Assembly (NCBI GenBank): GCA_024225875.1
Contig: JAAEMD010000216.1
Coordinates: 1 to 12,798 of the forward strand
Direction of reading: 5' to 3'
Source of the DNA: a bacterium
GTDB lineage: Bacteria; Margulisbacteria; Marinamargulisbacteria; JAAEMD01
Length of the DNA stretch: 12,798 bases
Each line of letters begins with the position of its first letter. The stretch's first letter is position 1. Under the pieces are notes generated by a model that saw only the letters and a program-made list of their open reading frames with translations, was not told the DNA's origin and searched no databases. The position numbers and the translations under genes are program-made. Of the stretch, positions 1 to 6,430 are shown piece after piece.

Positions 1-1091
1 GGCGCATTGTATTTCTCGACACGATTAATCAAACTTGTGGCATCTATACGATCACCTTTTTCTTCCCAGGTTTCGGCTAAAGAAACATTAACAAAAGTTT
101 GAAGATCGTTACTTTGTTTTTTTTCAAGAAAGGAACTAACAATATCTCTAAAGCGACGGAACGGGCTGTATAGTTCATTCAAATGATAGCTTGCATGTCC
201 TCTAAATATCTTTTTGGCACGCCACTCGCCCTTTCGTAACATTTGCAGTTTATGACCATCATTAATAATTTCCCTGCATTTTTCACACTCATAACGTGCC
301 GTTTCCGGCAAGTGTACCCCTTCAATATCCTTATCCCATATTACATTAGACCATTTCAAGCACTGATATTCATTACAATGTGGGCAAGGAACCCAATAAT
401 AACGCTGATCACCTTCATCGAATGACTTTTCAATTCGACTAATATTTTTAATGGTTGGTGTGCTGGTAGCCAATAGTAACCGATGATCCCCAAATGTTGC
501 TGCTCTTTGCCACAAAAGATTTATAGGGTCGCCTTCAGGAGTTACTTCATAACCGTCTATTTCATCACAATAAATTTTAGGTGCAGATCTTCCTCGCATT
601 GTGTTAGGCGATCCTGACCAGCTAAACATTAAAAAACCACCGGGATATGATTTCATTTTCTGGTTATTAACACCTTTACGGCTGCGTGGCTTTGCCATCC
701 TGTTTTTCAAAGCTATGCTTGATGCAATAAAAGAGTTTAGTTTAGTTTCCAGCCAAACGGACAGGTCGCCTTGAGTTGGAAACATGACAATCTGACTTTG
801 TGGTGATTGAGCAACAAAATATCCAAGGCCACAATTAACAACATTAGTTTTTCCAGTCTGGGCAGCCCACATCAAACTAACTTTTCGGCAATCCGGATTA
901 TTAAGCATATCCAGCGGTTCACGCTGATAAGGTGTATTATCGAACCTGATAAAACCGGGAACGGCATTACCAACAGGAATACTAATGTTTTTCTCTGCCC
1001 ATTCACTAGGACCTAATGTTTCAGGCGGTCTAAAAAACTCCCTGATCTCACTTTTTATTTTTTCTACTAATCTTCGTTTTGTTACACTCAT
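1..1091 (-). CDS. terL: Phage terminase large subunit, GpA family (3' end outside window)
   Basis: This is the DNA-packaging motor of the virion: it cuts the replicated phage genome and pumps it into the prohead using ATP. Translating the minus strand from the ATG at 1091 gives 363 residues with no stop before the window edge. Residues 28-60 match the usual GpA opening (PSEWAEKN, then TPYQREPLD). An ATP-binding motif AAQTGKT lies at residues 76-82, Walker B IYCDEID at 173-179 and the coupling motif ATSTP at 208-212. Two zinc-binding pairs, CPHC (236-239) and CEKC (269-272), are typical of the lambda gpA type. The ATPase half is therefore complete, while the C-terminal nuclease half lies beyond the left edge. 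The start overlaps the end of the small terminase gene by 44 bp, so the two are probably translated in a coupled way. The family call is very secure. Confidence 0.95.
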   Translation of the reverse strand, partial: MSVTKRRLVEKIKSEIREFFRPPETLGPSEWAEKNISIPVGNAVPGFIRFDNTPYQREPLDMLNNPDCRKVSLMWAAQTGKTNVVNCGLGYFVAQSPQSQIVMFPTQGDLSVWLETKLNSFIASSIALKNRMAKPRSRKGVNNQKMKSYPGGFLMFSWSGSPNTMRGRSAPKIYCDEIDGYEVTPEGDPINLLWQRAATFGDHRLLLATSTPTIKNISRIEKSFDEGDQRYYWVPCPHCNEYQCLKWSNVIWDKDIEGVHLPETARYECEKCREIINDGHKLQMLRKGEWRAKKIFRGHASYHLNELYSPFRRFRDIVSSFLEKKQSNDLQTFVNVSLAETWEEKGDRIDATSLINRVEKYNA

Positions 1092-1584
1092 TACTATTAT
1101 TTCCGTTTGCAATCGATGTTAATGCTAAATCTATTTCATTTAACAAAATTTCTTTAATTCTCCGTTCTTCTAATTCTCCAACAATTAAAGAAACAACTCT
1201 TGTTGGAATATTGCGAATACGGATACATACTTCTGTTACTAAATTAGCCCATTCAAATTTAATATCTTCTGCAGGTACTAATTCCGCTGCCATTTTTGCA
1301 GCTTCCATTTCTGCAATATCGGCCTCCGCTTTTGTTTTTCGTGCTTTTTCAATATTGTAATCGATGTTTTTAGTCATTGAAGCATTCCCCGGCATTCTGT
1401 TTTTCAGGTATTTAATGTAGTCTCCAACTGATTTTTTTAGCTCATATTTGCCTTTGGCTTTTTTTGACAAAACACCTTCTTTTGTGAGCATCGAAATACG
1501 TCTTTCTGTTAATGTTAATATTGAGGACAATTCTTGTGTAGAAACAGTTATGTTTTCTAAGCTATTCATCGGAAGCGAAATCAA
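1048..1584 (-). CDS. terS: Phage terminase small subunit (Nu1/DUF1441-like)
   Basis: This is the DNA-recognition partner of the large terminase; it binds the packaging site and recruits the motor. The 178-residue product has an N-terminal helix-turn-helix-like segment (about 15-40, 'ELSSILTLTERRISMLTKEG'). It is followed by a charged helix (EKARKTKAEADIAEMEAAK, about 80-98) and the stretch LVPAEDIKFEWANLV, which is characteristic of lambda Nu1-like small subunits. The tail is Asn/Lys rich. The first possible start is a TTG at 1584 that overlaps the stop of the upstream gene (TTGA). An in-frame ATG at 1569 would give MNSLENI. Neither has a good ribosome site, so translational coupling to the upstream gene is likely. 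Its place directly before TerL supports the call. Confidence 0.88.
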   Translation of the reverse strand: MISLPMNSLENITVSTQELSSILTLTERRISMLTKEGVLSKKAKGKYELKKSVGDYIKYLKNRMPGNASMTKNIDYNIEKARKTKAEADIAEMEAAKMAAELVPAEDIKFEWANLVTEVCIRIRNIPTRVVSLIVGELEERRIKEILLNEIDLALTSIANGNNSNECNKTKISRKNKK

Positions 1585-1991
1585 TTTTTAAATGCACGCA
1601 GAAATGAAACATCGGGAGTCTGCTTACCCGCAGCCTCTACCCCCCCAGAAGGACCCGCTAATATCTTGCTTACCATCCTTGCTGTAAGCCCGATGCTCTT
1701 TGCTATTTGTACTATAGACAGCCCCTGCTTATGCATTTTGCGTATTGCTTCATTACGAAACTTACGAGATAAAGAATTGCCGTTAGTGGTTTGAATATGA
1801 CAGCCACCTAAATCTGCAATGAGTTTGCTGGCCGTATCTTGTCCTAGAATATCAACTAGTAAGTGTTCTTTTTTATTTTTTTTTGGTATATAAAAACACA
1901 ATCGATATGATCTTTTGCCACGCCTTGGAACTTTGCTAATCAGTTTCATTGCGCTCTCTCTTCCGATTGAATTTACTATTAAATCAAGCAT
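1581..1991 (-). CDS. Mor/C-like transcription activator, candidate late-gene regulator
   Basis: The 136-residue protein resembles the Mor family of phage middle/late activators. The segment IGRESAMKLISKV ... CFYIPKK (residues 8-37) and the segment ILGQDTASKLIADLGG (48-63) both look like the Mor dimerisation motif, so the N-terminal part appears duplicated. Residues about 74-112 (RNEAIRKMHKQGLSIVQIAK, then SIGLTARMVSKIL) form a clear helix-turn-helix. The ATG at 1991 is preceded by a strong GGGAGGG ribosome site. The gene follows the DUF3310 gene with almost no gap and its stop overlaps the terminase small subunit start. A regulator placed between early and packaging genes suits control of late transcription; that role is inferred from family and position. 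A run of seven G residues (minus strand, 1640-1646) precedes the last 20 or so codons, and a slip there would truncate the tail just after the HTH. Confidence 0.62.
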   Translation of the reverse strand: MLDLIVNSIGRESAMKLISKVPRRGKRSYRLCFYIPKKNKKEHLLVDILGQDTASKLIADLGGCHIQTTNGNSLSRKFRNEAIRKMHKQGLSIVQIAKSIGLTARMVSKILAGPSGGVEAAGKQTPDVSFLRAFKN

Positions 1992-1992
1992 A

Positions 1993-2214
1993 CTATGCCC
2001 TCCCTGTGTTTGTTAACAATTTGTCTAAATACCACTTAGCCTTCGCCAAATCTTCACGAACATCATTCTTGTGTCCTGACCTCGTAATATATTTGATAAC
2101 GTTTCCTTTCAAAAAACCAACAAATTCAGCCTTAGACAGCTTGGCTTCCAGGATATCTATTGTCTCTATACCTCCGGCTGTGTAATGTGCTGGATGGTTT
2201 ACATTGTCAATCAT
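1993..2214 (-). CDS. DUF3310 (SaV-like) small phage protein
   Basis: This 73-residue protein matches the DUF3310 pattern almost throughout: VNHPAHYTAGGIETIDILEA at the N-terminus, then GFLKGNVIKYITRSGHK (33-49) and EDLAKAKWYLDKLL (54-67). DUF3310 proteins are common in the early or replication regions of phages infecting many hosts and are sometimes labelled nucleotide kinases. I know of no firm biochemical role and claim none. The length is normal for the family and the protein looks complete. The ATG start overlaps the stop of the upstream hypothetical gene (ATGA), which indicates coupled translation in the same operon. Confidence 0.9.
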   Translation of the reverse strand: MIDNVNHPAHYTAGGIETIDILEAKLSKAEFVGFLKGNVIKYITRSGHKNDVREDLAKAKWYLDKLLTNTGRA

Positions 2215-2786
2215 ACTTTTAGCAAGCCGTTTTCAATCGCTCTCTCTCGAACAAGTTCACTAGAAAAAGATTCCTTTAATAATTGTTCACCTGCTGTACA
2301 ATCCTCATATTTCTTTTTATCTAACCTGGTTAAATTAAATATGGTTTGTTGGGCTCGTTCACCATCGATATAGTATTTTGCTTCTGACAAAAGTTCTATA
2401 CAATCATTACTTAAATCCTCACTCATCAACTGACCTTCATCCCCTCCATTTTCAGAATAAAAAGTTTCAATTCTGTGAGGTGTGTTGCAACCAAATACAC
2501 CTGTGCTTTTATTTAGTTTTCTGGATGCGTAGATTGTTACACCCATAACATCGTGAGACCAACTAAATGAAACACTTGAAACTAAAACATTATCTTTATG
2601 CTCAATCTCCAGTATTTCAGACCAATGTTTTGCTAATTTTTGTAATGATAAATAAAATTCTGGCCGAGCTTTTTCTCGGATATTTAGTGAATATTCGTAA
2701 GGCTCGCCAGTATTTTGTGGTACGTTCCATTTTATTTTGATCGAACCGTTGTCTTTATTCCATTTGATTTTTTTGATTTGTTTCAT
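2211..2786 (-). CDS. Hypothetical phage protein
   Basis: This 191-residue protein is not one whose function I recognise. The ATG at 2786 has an excellent ribosome site (AAGGGGG, 7-8 bases upstream), so the gene is real. The N-terminal half is rich in beta-strand-like sequence with tryptophans (KWNKDNGSIKIKWNVPQ). The middle has a conserved-looking patch, SWSHDVMGVTIYASRKL, followed by CNTPHR. The C-terminal half is acidic and helical (ELLSEAKYYIDGERAQQT). There is no signal peptide, membrane segment or obvious catalytic motif. It lies in the middle of the early operon between a nuclease module and DUF3310, so a soluble accessory role in phage DNA metabolism is possible but unproven. Confidence 0.75.
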   Translation of the reverse strand: MKQIKKIKWNKDNGSIKIKWNVPQNTGEPYEYSLNIREKARPEFYLSLQKLAKHWSEILEIEHKDNVLVSSVSFSWSHDVMGVTIYASRKLNKSTGVFGCNTPHRIETFYSENGGDEGQLMSEDLSNDCIELLSEAKYYIDGERAQQTIFNLTRLDKKKYEDCTAGEQLLKESFSSELVRERAIENGLLKV

Positions 2787-2814
2787 AATTCGCCCCCTTT
2801 ATTTTTTACTGGCA

Positions 2815-2907
2815 TCAGTTTCTTTCACATTCGTTTTGGCAAGCTACACAAACAATCTTACCTTTTTTTGATTTTTTAGTTTTTGTATTACAACATTTTG
2901 AACTCAT
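2815..2907 (-). CDS. 30-residue cysteine-rich microprotein, possible zinc knuckle
   Basis: This very short gene encodes MSSKCCNTK followed by a lysine-rich stretch and then CVACQNECERN. It has five cysteines: a CC pair at 5-6, CxxC at 20-23 and one at 27. The pattern suits a small zinc-binding knuckle with a basic linker, which would fit nucleic-acid or protein binding. Its ATG overlaps the stop of the nuclease gene (AAATGA), and a strong GGAAGGGGG ribosome site lies about 10 bases upstream inside that gene. It fills most of the otherwise empty 117-bp gap before the next gene. Seen: start, ribosome site, overlap and cysteines. Inferred: metal binding. No known family can be assigned to so short a sequence. 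Confidence 0.5.
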   Translation of the reverse strand: MSSKCCNTKTKKSKKGKIVCVACQNECERN

Positions 2908-3290
2908 TTATCGAAGCCCCCTTCCAGCGTTTTTTTTAATACCCCTATGCATCCCATCGGATCAGATTTTATTTGAGTTCCACTAAACCTTAAAACTCGC
3001 CATCCCATTTGAGTTGCAGTATTAATTTTTTCTCTATCGGCATCGGTGTTGTGCCTGCCACCAAGAGCTTTAAACTGTCCACCGTCACATTCCACAGCAA
3101 TTTTTTTGTTTACCCAAGCAAGATCAAATCTCCATCTACGAGAGGGATGAAACCTGTATTCTCTAACCATTTCTTCCAGAATGTTTTTGGAATAATATTT
3201 GATCATATGAAAAAACAAATCTGAAAGATCAGAACTTTTTTGTATTTTTTTCTTGAACTCAAGTTTTGATATTTTGTTAGCTGGTTTCAA
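2904..3290 (-). CDS. DUF559/Vsr-like PD-(D/E)XK endonuclease
   Basis: The 128-residue protein has the compact endonuclease fold seen in Vsr and DUF559 proteins. Residues 49-60 (PSRRWRFDLAWV) carry the first acidic residue, D56. Residues 64-71 (IAVECDGG) carry the E67-x-D69 core, and GGRH (77-80) and GWRVLRFSGTQI (96-107) are typical of the family. Such genes often take the place of a RusA-type junction resolvase in phage replication regions, so trimming of recombination or replication intermediates is a reasonable inference. The start is a TTG at 3290 that overlaps the preceding stop (TTGA). It is supported by a GAGGTG ribosome site seven bases upstream. The exact substrate cannot be read from sequence. 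Confidence 0.72.
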   Translation of the reverse strand: MKPANKISKLEFKKKIQKSSDLSDLFFHMIKYYSKNILEEMVREYRFHPSRRWRFDLAWVNKKIAVECDGGQFKALGGRHNTDADREKINTATQMGWRVLRFSGTQIKSDPMGCIGVLKKTLEGGFDK

Positions 3291-3886
3291 CTTGATTCAC
3301 CTCTTCGAAGTTTTTTTAAGTTATCTGGCAAAATCAATTTAATTTTTTTTACATTTCGTCCGGTGCTTTTTTCCTCTGCGTAGTCAACATATCTGGCTCT
3401 ACCACCTGGCAAAGTATTAACCTTGTCTTTTTTAGGATTTTGCCTTAATTCAAGCTTTTTGTTTTGTATTTGCCTGTAAATCTCCAGCGCTTGCTTTTCA
3501 ACAAAAACCCAGTCACGGCTTTGTAATCCAGACTCCAGATAAGATTTCCCGATGTAATGTTTGACGGTAAAAACGTCGTCATCTTCGGTCTCCCACTCAT
3601 AACAACTGGGAGCCTGCTTTCTAAATCTCACTAAAAAGTTTCTCTCTTCTTGTGGTGAAATAGCCTCAATGTGTTTGACGATATGAAAAATTGTGGGCGC
3701 AAATTCTGATGTTTCTGCGTGTTTTTTCAATGCTGTTTGCAGTTTATTAGCATCAATCCCACGTTCAACGACATCATCGATAAGAATTTTCATTTGAGCC
3801 ATTGAGTCCTGTTTGTTTTTGTTTACTCTGGCATATGCCTGAATAACCAAAGCTTTTACGATCTGACGGTACTTATCCAAGTTCAT
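3287..3886 (-). CDS. Putative replication accessory protein (helicase-loader-like position)
   Basis: The likely start is the ATG at 3886, which has a GGAGG ribosome site nine bases upstream. A longer reading frame from 3952 would overlap the initiator gene by 80 bp and lacks this support. The product is 199 residues. Residues 1-75 or so form a helical domain ending in EFAPTIFHIVKHIEAI. This resembles in layout the N-terminal domain of G39P-like helicase loaders/inhibitors, where a similar 'fPPT..eI' stretch closes the domain. The rest is basic (KKLELRQNPKKDK, then IKLILPDNLKKLRRG) and could bind DNA. It follows the replication initiator with a 14-bp overlap, the usual place of a helicase loader. 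The role comes mostly from position and a weak motif. Confidence 0.6.
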   Translation of the reverse strand: MNLDKYRQIVKALVIQAYARVNKNKQDSMAQMKILIDDVVERGIDANKLQTALKKHAETSEFAPTIFHIVKHIEAISPQEERNFLVRFRKQAPSCYEWETEDDDVFTVKHYIGKSYLESGLQSRDWVFVEKQALEIYRQIQNKKLELRQNPKKDKVNTLPGGRARYVDYAEEKSTGRNVKKIKLILPDNLKKLRRGESS

Positions 3887-4946
3887 TCCACATTTCCTCC
3901 ATTGACATATTTTTTTTTCTGTTTGAGGCTGCTTGATATTTGCCTTCAACAATCTTCAACCAGTTTTTTGATGAGCAAAACACAAAGTCAAAATCAGCTT
4001 TCCACCCTCTGTCATTTTCTCCAAGCAGGAACGCCGATTTTTCAATTTTGCTAAACACTTCACCGATATCAAATTCAGGTTCCCCTAGTCTTGCTTTAAT
4101 TGCCTTTTTACGATGAGCATTGAGTTTTCGTATGGTGCCTAACCGATTTTGCTCGGCAAAACGATTCCAGCCTTCCTTGATTTTCTGGACAGAATTCTCA
4201 GGAATCAAATCCGATGATGGGGGAGGGTCGGCACCCTTGCCGACAGGTTTTTCTTTTTCTTTTTCTTTTTTACCTTTTTCTTTTTCTTTATTCTCTTTTC
4301 TTATCTTATCTTCTCTTCTCTTATCTTCTCTTATCTTATCTAGGAGGCACCTGTCCCCAGGGACATTTTTCCTTTTTACGCTCAAATTACTACCTTTTTC
4401 CCGATCAACTCCGTACCAACTATGACACAACTCGGTGTCAACTCCGTCCAACTCGACACCAACTCCGTCCAACTCGGGATCAACTCCGTACCAACTATGA
4501 CACAACTCGGTGTCAACTCCGTCCAACTTGGCACCAACTCCGTCCAACTCGGGATCAACTCCGTACCAACTATGACACAACTCGGTGTCAACTCCGTCCA
4601 ACTCGACACCAACTCTGTCCAACTCGGGACTAACTTCTTCTATATTTAAAGGTTCTATAGACTCTCTTTGGAGACGTTTTTTTTCTCGCTCTTTTGTTCT
4701 TTTTGCACTGATCGAGTCGACATCCTCAAGAACTTTCAGGGCGATATCTTCTGGAGTAACATCATTTATTAACAGCTCTTTGACTAGAGATTTCCAATTT
4801 TTGATTGATGCCTCTTTTGATATCTCTTTATCGTTAGGCATTCTTTTTAGCCGTGCAGTAAGTAATTGAAAACGAACTAACGCCCCAACTTGAGCATCAG
4901 AAAGTGAAGGGCTTACATGCTCACTTTTTATTTTCACCCAATCCAT
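3873..4946 (-). CDS. Phage replication initiator (lambda-O-like organisation) with internal repeat array
   Basis: This 357-residue protein has three parts. Residues 1-100 are a helical, winged-helix-like N-terminal domain (SDAQVGALVRFQLL). Residues about 108-182 are a low-complexity region with three 25-residue repeats containing CHSWYGVD and ELDGV. Residues about 195-240 are a Lys/Glu/Arg-rich linker (DKIREDKRREDKIRKE). Residues about 258-345 are the conserved C-terminal domain of phage replisome organisers (WNRFAEQNRL, KLNAHRKKAIKARL, then GWKADFDFVFCSSKNWLKI). The N-terminal domain is expected to bind the origin and the C-terminal domain to recruit helicase or loader. The DNA repeats inside the gene probably are the origin, as in lambda O. 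The start is the ATG at 4946 with an AAAGGGG ribosome site. The function is confident by organisation and by the C-terminal domain. Confidence 0.82.
   Translation of the reverse strand: MDWVKIKSEHVSPSLSDAQVGALVRFQLLTARLKRMPNDKEISKEASIKNWKSLVKELLINDVTPEDIALKVLEDVDSISAKRTKEREKKRLQRESIEPLNIEEVSPELDRVGVELDGVDTELCHSWYGVDPELDGVGAKLDGVDTELCHSWYGVDPELDGVGVELDGVDTELCHSWYGVDREKGSNLSVKRKNVPGDRCLLDKIREDKRREDKIRKENKEKEKGKKEKEKEKPVGKGADPPPSSDLIPENSVQKIKEGWNRFAEQNRLGTIRKLNAHRKKAIKARLGEPEFDIGEVFSKIEKSAFLLGENDRGWKADFDFVFCSSKNWLKIVEGKYQAASNRKKNMSMEEMWNELG
4248..4341. other. Polypurine/polypyrimidine tract, candidate DNA-unwinding element
   Basis: The plus strand is almost pure C/T for about 94 bases (CTTTTTCTTTTTC units, then repeated TCTTATCT/TCTTCTCT units). 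The minus coding strand is therefore almost pure A/G. It encodes the Lys/Glu/Arg-rich linker of the initiator. It lies about 60 bp from the iteron array, in the same order as the iterons and AT-rich region of the lambda origin. Such asymmetric tracts melt easily or form triplexes, so a strand-opening role is plausible. The alternative is simple codon-driven low complexity. Confidence 0.5.
4401..4632. repeat. Iteron-like 75-bp tandem array with nested 21-bp units, candidate phage origin
   Basis: Three 75-bp units begin at 4421, 4496 and 4571 (the last partial), preceded by a 20-bp partial unit. Units one and two differ at only two or so positions. Each contains three copies of a 21-22-bp element with the core CAACTCCGTCCAAC (or CAACTCCGTACCAAC), giving about nine cores in all. 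The period is a multiple of three, so the frame is kept and the protein gains a 25-residue repeat. The near-identity of units within a coding region, and the lambda O precedent, suggest iterons bound by the host gene's own product. Origin activity is inferred. Confidence 0.72.
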
Positions 4947-5038
4947 ATTGATACAACCCCTTTTTTTCTAGCCCCTGCAAGTCGTTTGGAACGTAATAGA
5001 AGGCCTTGCTTGTTACTTGATTTTACAGTTAAAAACAA
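4934..5038 (-). CDS. Possible 34-residue ORF in the gap before the initiator gene
   Basis: An open frame starts with TTG at 5038, immediately after the stop of the upstream gene. It runs 34 codons and ends 13 bp inside the initiator gene in another frame. The product is basic (SKRLAGARKKGVV near its C-terminus). It fills the only sizeable gap in this part of the operon, but the start is TTG and the nearest GAGGAAAG ribosome-like site is too far upstream (about 16 bases). It may simply be leader sequence of the initiator mRNA. Low confidence. Confidence 0.25.
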   Translation of the reverse strand: MFLTVKSSNKQGLLLRSKRLAGARKKGVVSIWIG

Positions 5039-5533
5039 TTAAAAAAGATCACTTTCCTCTAGTGGTGCCATATATGATTTCGCTGCTTCTGTTTCATTTG
5101 TTTCTGAGGTCTCCAGGGTGTCTGCTTTACTTTTAAAATTTGTTAGCCGTATAAAATCTTTTTTTCTAACGGCATCTGCAAACACAACCTTTCCTACAAG
5201 GTCTTTTTCTACACAAAAATAGTTCGGGAATCTACTATTTCCATTTTCATCTGTAATGCAGCATCCACATTTAGCTGCGAACCATTTGATTTTTCTTTTC
5301 CCACCATAAAACATTCTTCCGTCAACTTTCTTGTCTTCTGTGTAGAAAAATCGCTCTTTGTGAGACTTCCCCCTGTGTATACCGGATTGGATTTCAAAGT
5401 ATGCATCAAAGTTTGGATATTGACTCGTCAAATCCTCTTTTACTTTAACAACTTTTAATTCCAGCTCTTCGGCCTGGCTTTTTAAATATCGGCATTCTTC
5501 GTACATTTCACCAGATATGCTATTTTTGTACAT
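5039..5533 (-). CDS. Early phage protein with SSB-like acidic C-terminal tip, possible ssDNA-binding protein
   Basis: I place the start at the ATG at 5533, with a good AAGGAG ribosome site, giving 164 residues. A longer frame to 5593 overlaps a small Cys-rich gene and has no ribosome site. The N-terminal 50 residues look coiled-coil-like (EECRYLKSQAEELELKVVKV). The middle is beta-rich with a small cysteine cluster (KWFAAKCGCCITDENG) and a second hydrophobic patch, FCVEKDLVGKVVFA. A Ser/Thr/Glu-rich linker leads to the C-terminus APLEESDLF. An acidic tail ending in a hydrophobic residue plus Phe is the hallmark of single-strand-binding proteins, whose tip recruits partner enzymes. The gene lies between a Sak4-like recombination ATPase and the replication initiator, where an SSB would be expected. 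No OB-fold signature is certain, so this is inference. Confidence 0.5.
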   Translation of the reverse strand: MYKNSISGEMYEECRYLKSQAEELELKVVKVKEDLTSQYPNFDAYFEIQSGIHRGKSHKERFFYTEDKKVDGRMFYGGKRKIKWFAAKCGCCITDENGNSRFPNYFCVEKDLVGKVVFADAVRKKDFIRLTNFKSKADTLETSETNETEAAKSYMAPLEESDLF

Positions 5534-5550
5534 AATTTTAATCTCCTTAT

Positions 5551-5652
5551 TTAATACCCGAAATAATACGGGCAAAATTCTTTGTAAAAACACCTTTCAC
5601 ATCTATTGTAAGAAGGTGGATATGAGTTGTTTGTTTTGCAAATTTCTATCAT
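5551..5652 (-). pseudogene. Four-cysteine 33-residue piece resembling the C-terminus of a Cas4-like nuclease
   Basis: The frame from the ATG at 5652 encodes 33 residues containing YPPSYNRCERCFYKEFCPYY. A distal cysteine (C5) plus a CxxC...C cluster next to aromatic residues is the iron-sulfur-type C-terminal signature of Cas4/RecB-like PD-(D/E)XK nucleases. There is no room for the catalytic domain. The frame is continuous with the end of the ATPase gene except for that gene's stop codon: the intervening codons read LLNVIKTALQ, also typical of these nucleases. Nucleases of this type often neighbour Sak4-like ATPases, so the best reading is a remnant left by a deletion. A functional Cys-rich microprotein is the alternative. 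The ATG lacks a ribosome site. Confidence 0.45.
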
Positions 5653-5688
5653 TTGCAGTGCTGTTTTAATTACATTTAGCAAGAGTAT

Positions 5689-6399
5689 TCAGGCTTGACG
5701 GTGATTCGTAAGTTCTCCTCCGTTGCTATCTCTAAATATTCTTTGACTCAAGACTTTAAAGTCAGGTTCTATATCCTCAACGATCCTGTTAGGCAAAGTG
5801 GTTCGATGTTTTGCATACCATTTGTCAGTTGGGTTTATGGACAACAGGCGTTCGCCTGTTTGGGTTACATAAAGATATCCAGTCACATCAACTATCGCAG
5901 GGATGGCCTGCGCCAGCTGGCCGGTTAATGAAGGTCTTTTAATCAGCGAGTCGTCATTGTTGGATTCTTTTTCAAGACAGGTAAAAATAGTATTAATATC
6001 TTTGCCCTGCAGTTCCCATATCATTTTTTTTATTTTTGATACAAGGTCTCCCCAATGCTGTACTTGAGGTTTTGTTTTTTTGTCTGCTGATGTAATGCTT
6101 TCAATGAGCAGTTCGGAAAATCTTGTAAGAGAATCAAAAACTATGGTCTTGTAGTTATTGCTGACTGCGTAATCTATGGCTTCTTTGACATTGAATACTG
6201 TTTTAGCTTCCACAATATCAACATTCCTGTCCATGATCGATAATGTTCCTCCCTCTAAATCAATGATTAGTGGCTTAGGTGCTGATGCACAAAAGCTTGT
6301 CTTTCCGACACCTGGCGCCCCATAAATGATTACATTCAAATTCTTTTTTGTTTTAATTTGGCTCGAATTAATAATTTTTACTGGCATCACTGTTCCCAT
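5689..6399 (-). CDS. Phage AAA_24 / Sak4-like nucleotide-binding recombination ATPase
   Basis: This RecA-fold ATPase of up to 236 residues has a perfect Walker A motif, GAPGVGKTS (27-35). It also has IIDLEGGT (45-52), a Walker B stretch KTIVFDSLTR (85-94) with Asp90, and a polar strand FTCLEKESNN. The layout is that of the AAA_24 'phage nucleotide-binding protein' group, which includes Sak4 single-strand annealing/recombination proteins. These promote homologous recombination together with an SSB. The first ATG (6399) has AAGGG directly against it, whereas the second ATG (6387, MPVKIIN) is better spaced from the same site and is probably the real start. Downstream are the nuclease-like remnant and the SSB-like gene, which would make a recombination module. 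Confidence 0.82.
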   Translation of the reverse strand: MGTVMPVKIINSSQIKTKKNLNVIIYGAPGVGKTSFCASAPKPLIIDLEGGTLSIMDRNVDIVEAKTVFNVKEAIDYAVSNNYKTIVFDSLTRFSELLIESITSADKKTKPQVQHWGDLVSKIKKMIWELQGKDINTIFTCLEKESNNDDSLIKRPSLTGQLAQAIPAIVDVTGYLYVTQTGERLLSINPTDKWYAKHRTTLPNRIVEDIEPDFKVLSQRIFRDSNGGELTNHRQA

Positions 6400-6430
6400 C
6401 CCTTAATATTTTTATTTTTTTTGCTGACGT

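Noticed and set aside
243..1360. Plus-strand frames within the terminase region
   Set aside because: They lie opposite strongly conserved terminase coding sequence and have no family resemblance or ribosome sites.
4401..4632. CRISPR array
   Set aside because: The repeats are direct 75-bp units with internal 21-bp sub-repeats and no unique spacers, and they lie inside a gene.
4214..4649. Plus-strand frames through the repeat array (for example VNSVQLDTNSVQLG repeats) and the Phe/Leu/Ser-rich frame opposite the polypurine tract
   Set aside because: They exist only because the 75-bp period keeps every frame open and because A/G-rich coding sequence reads as Phe/Ser/Leu on the other strand. The minus-strand initiator has the conserved C-terminal domain.
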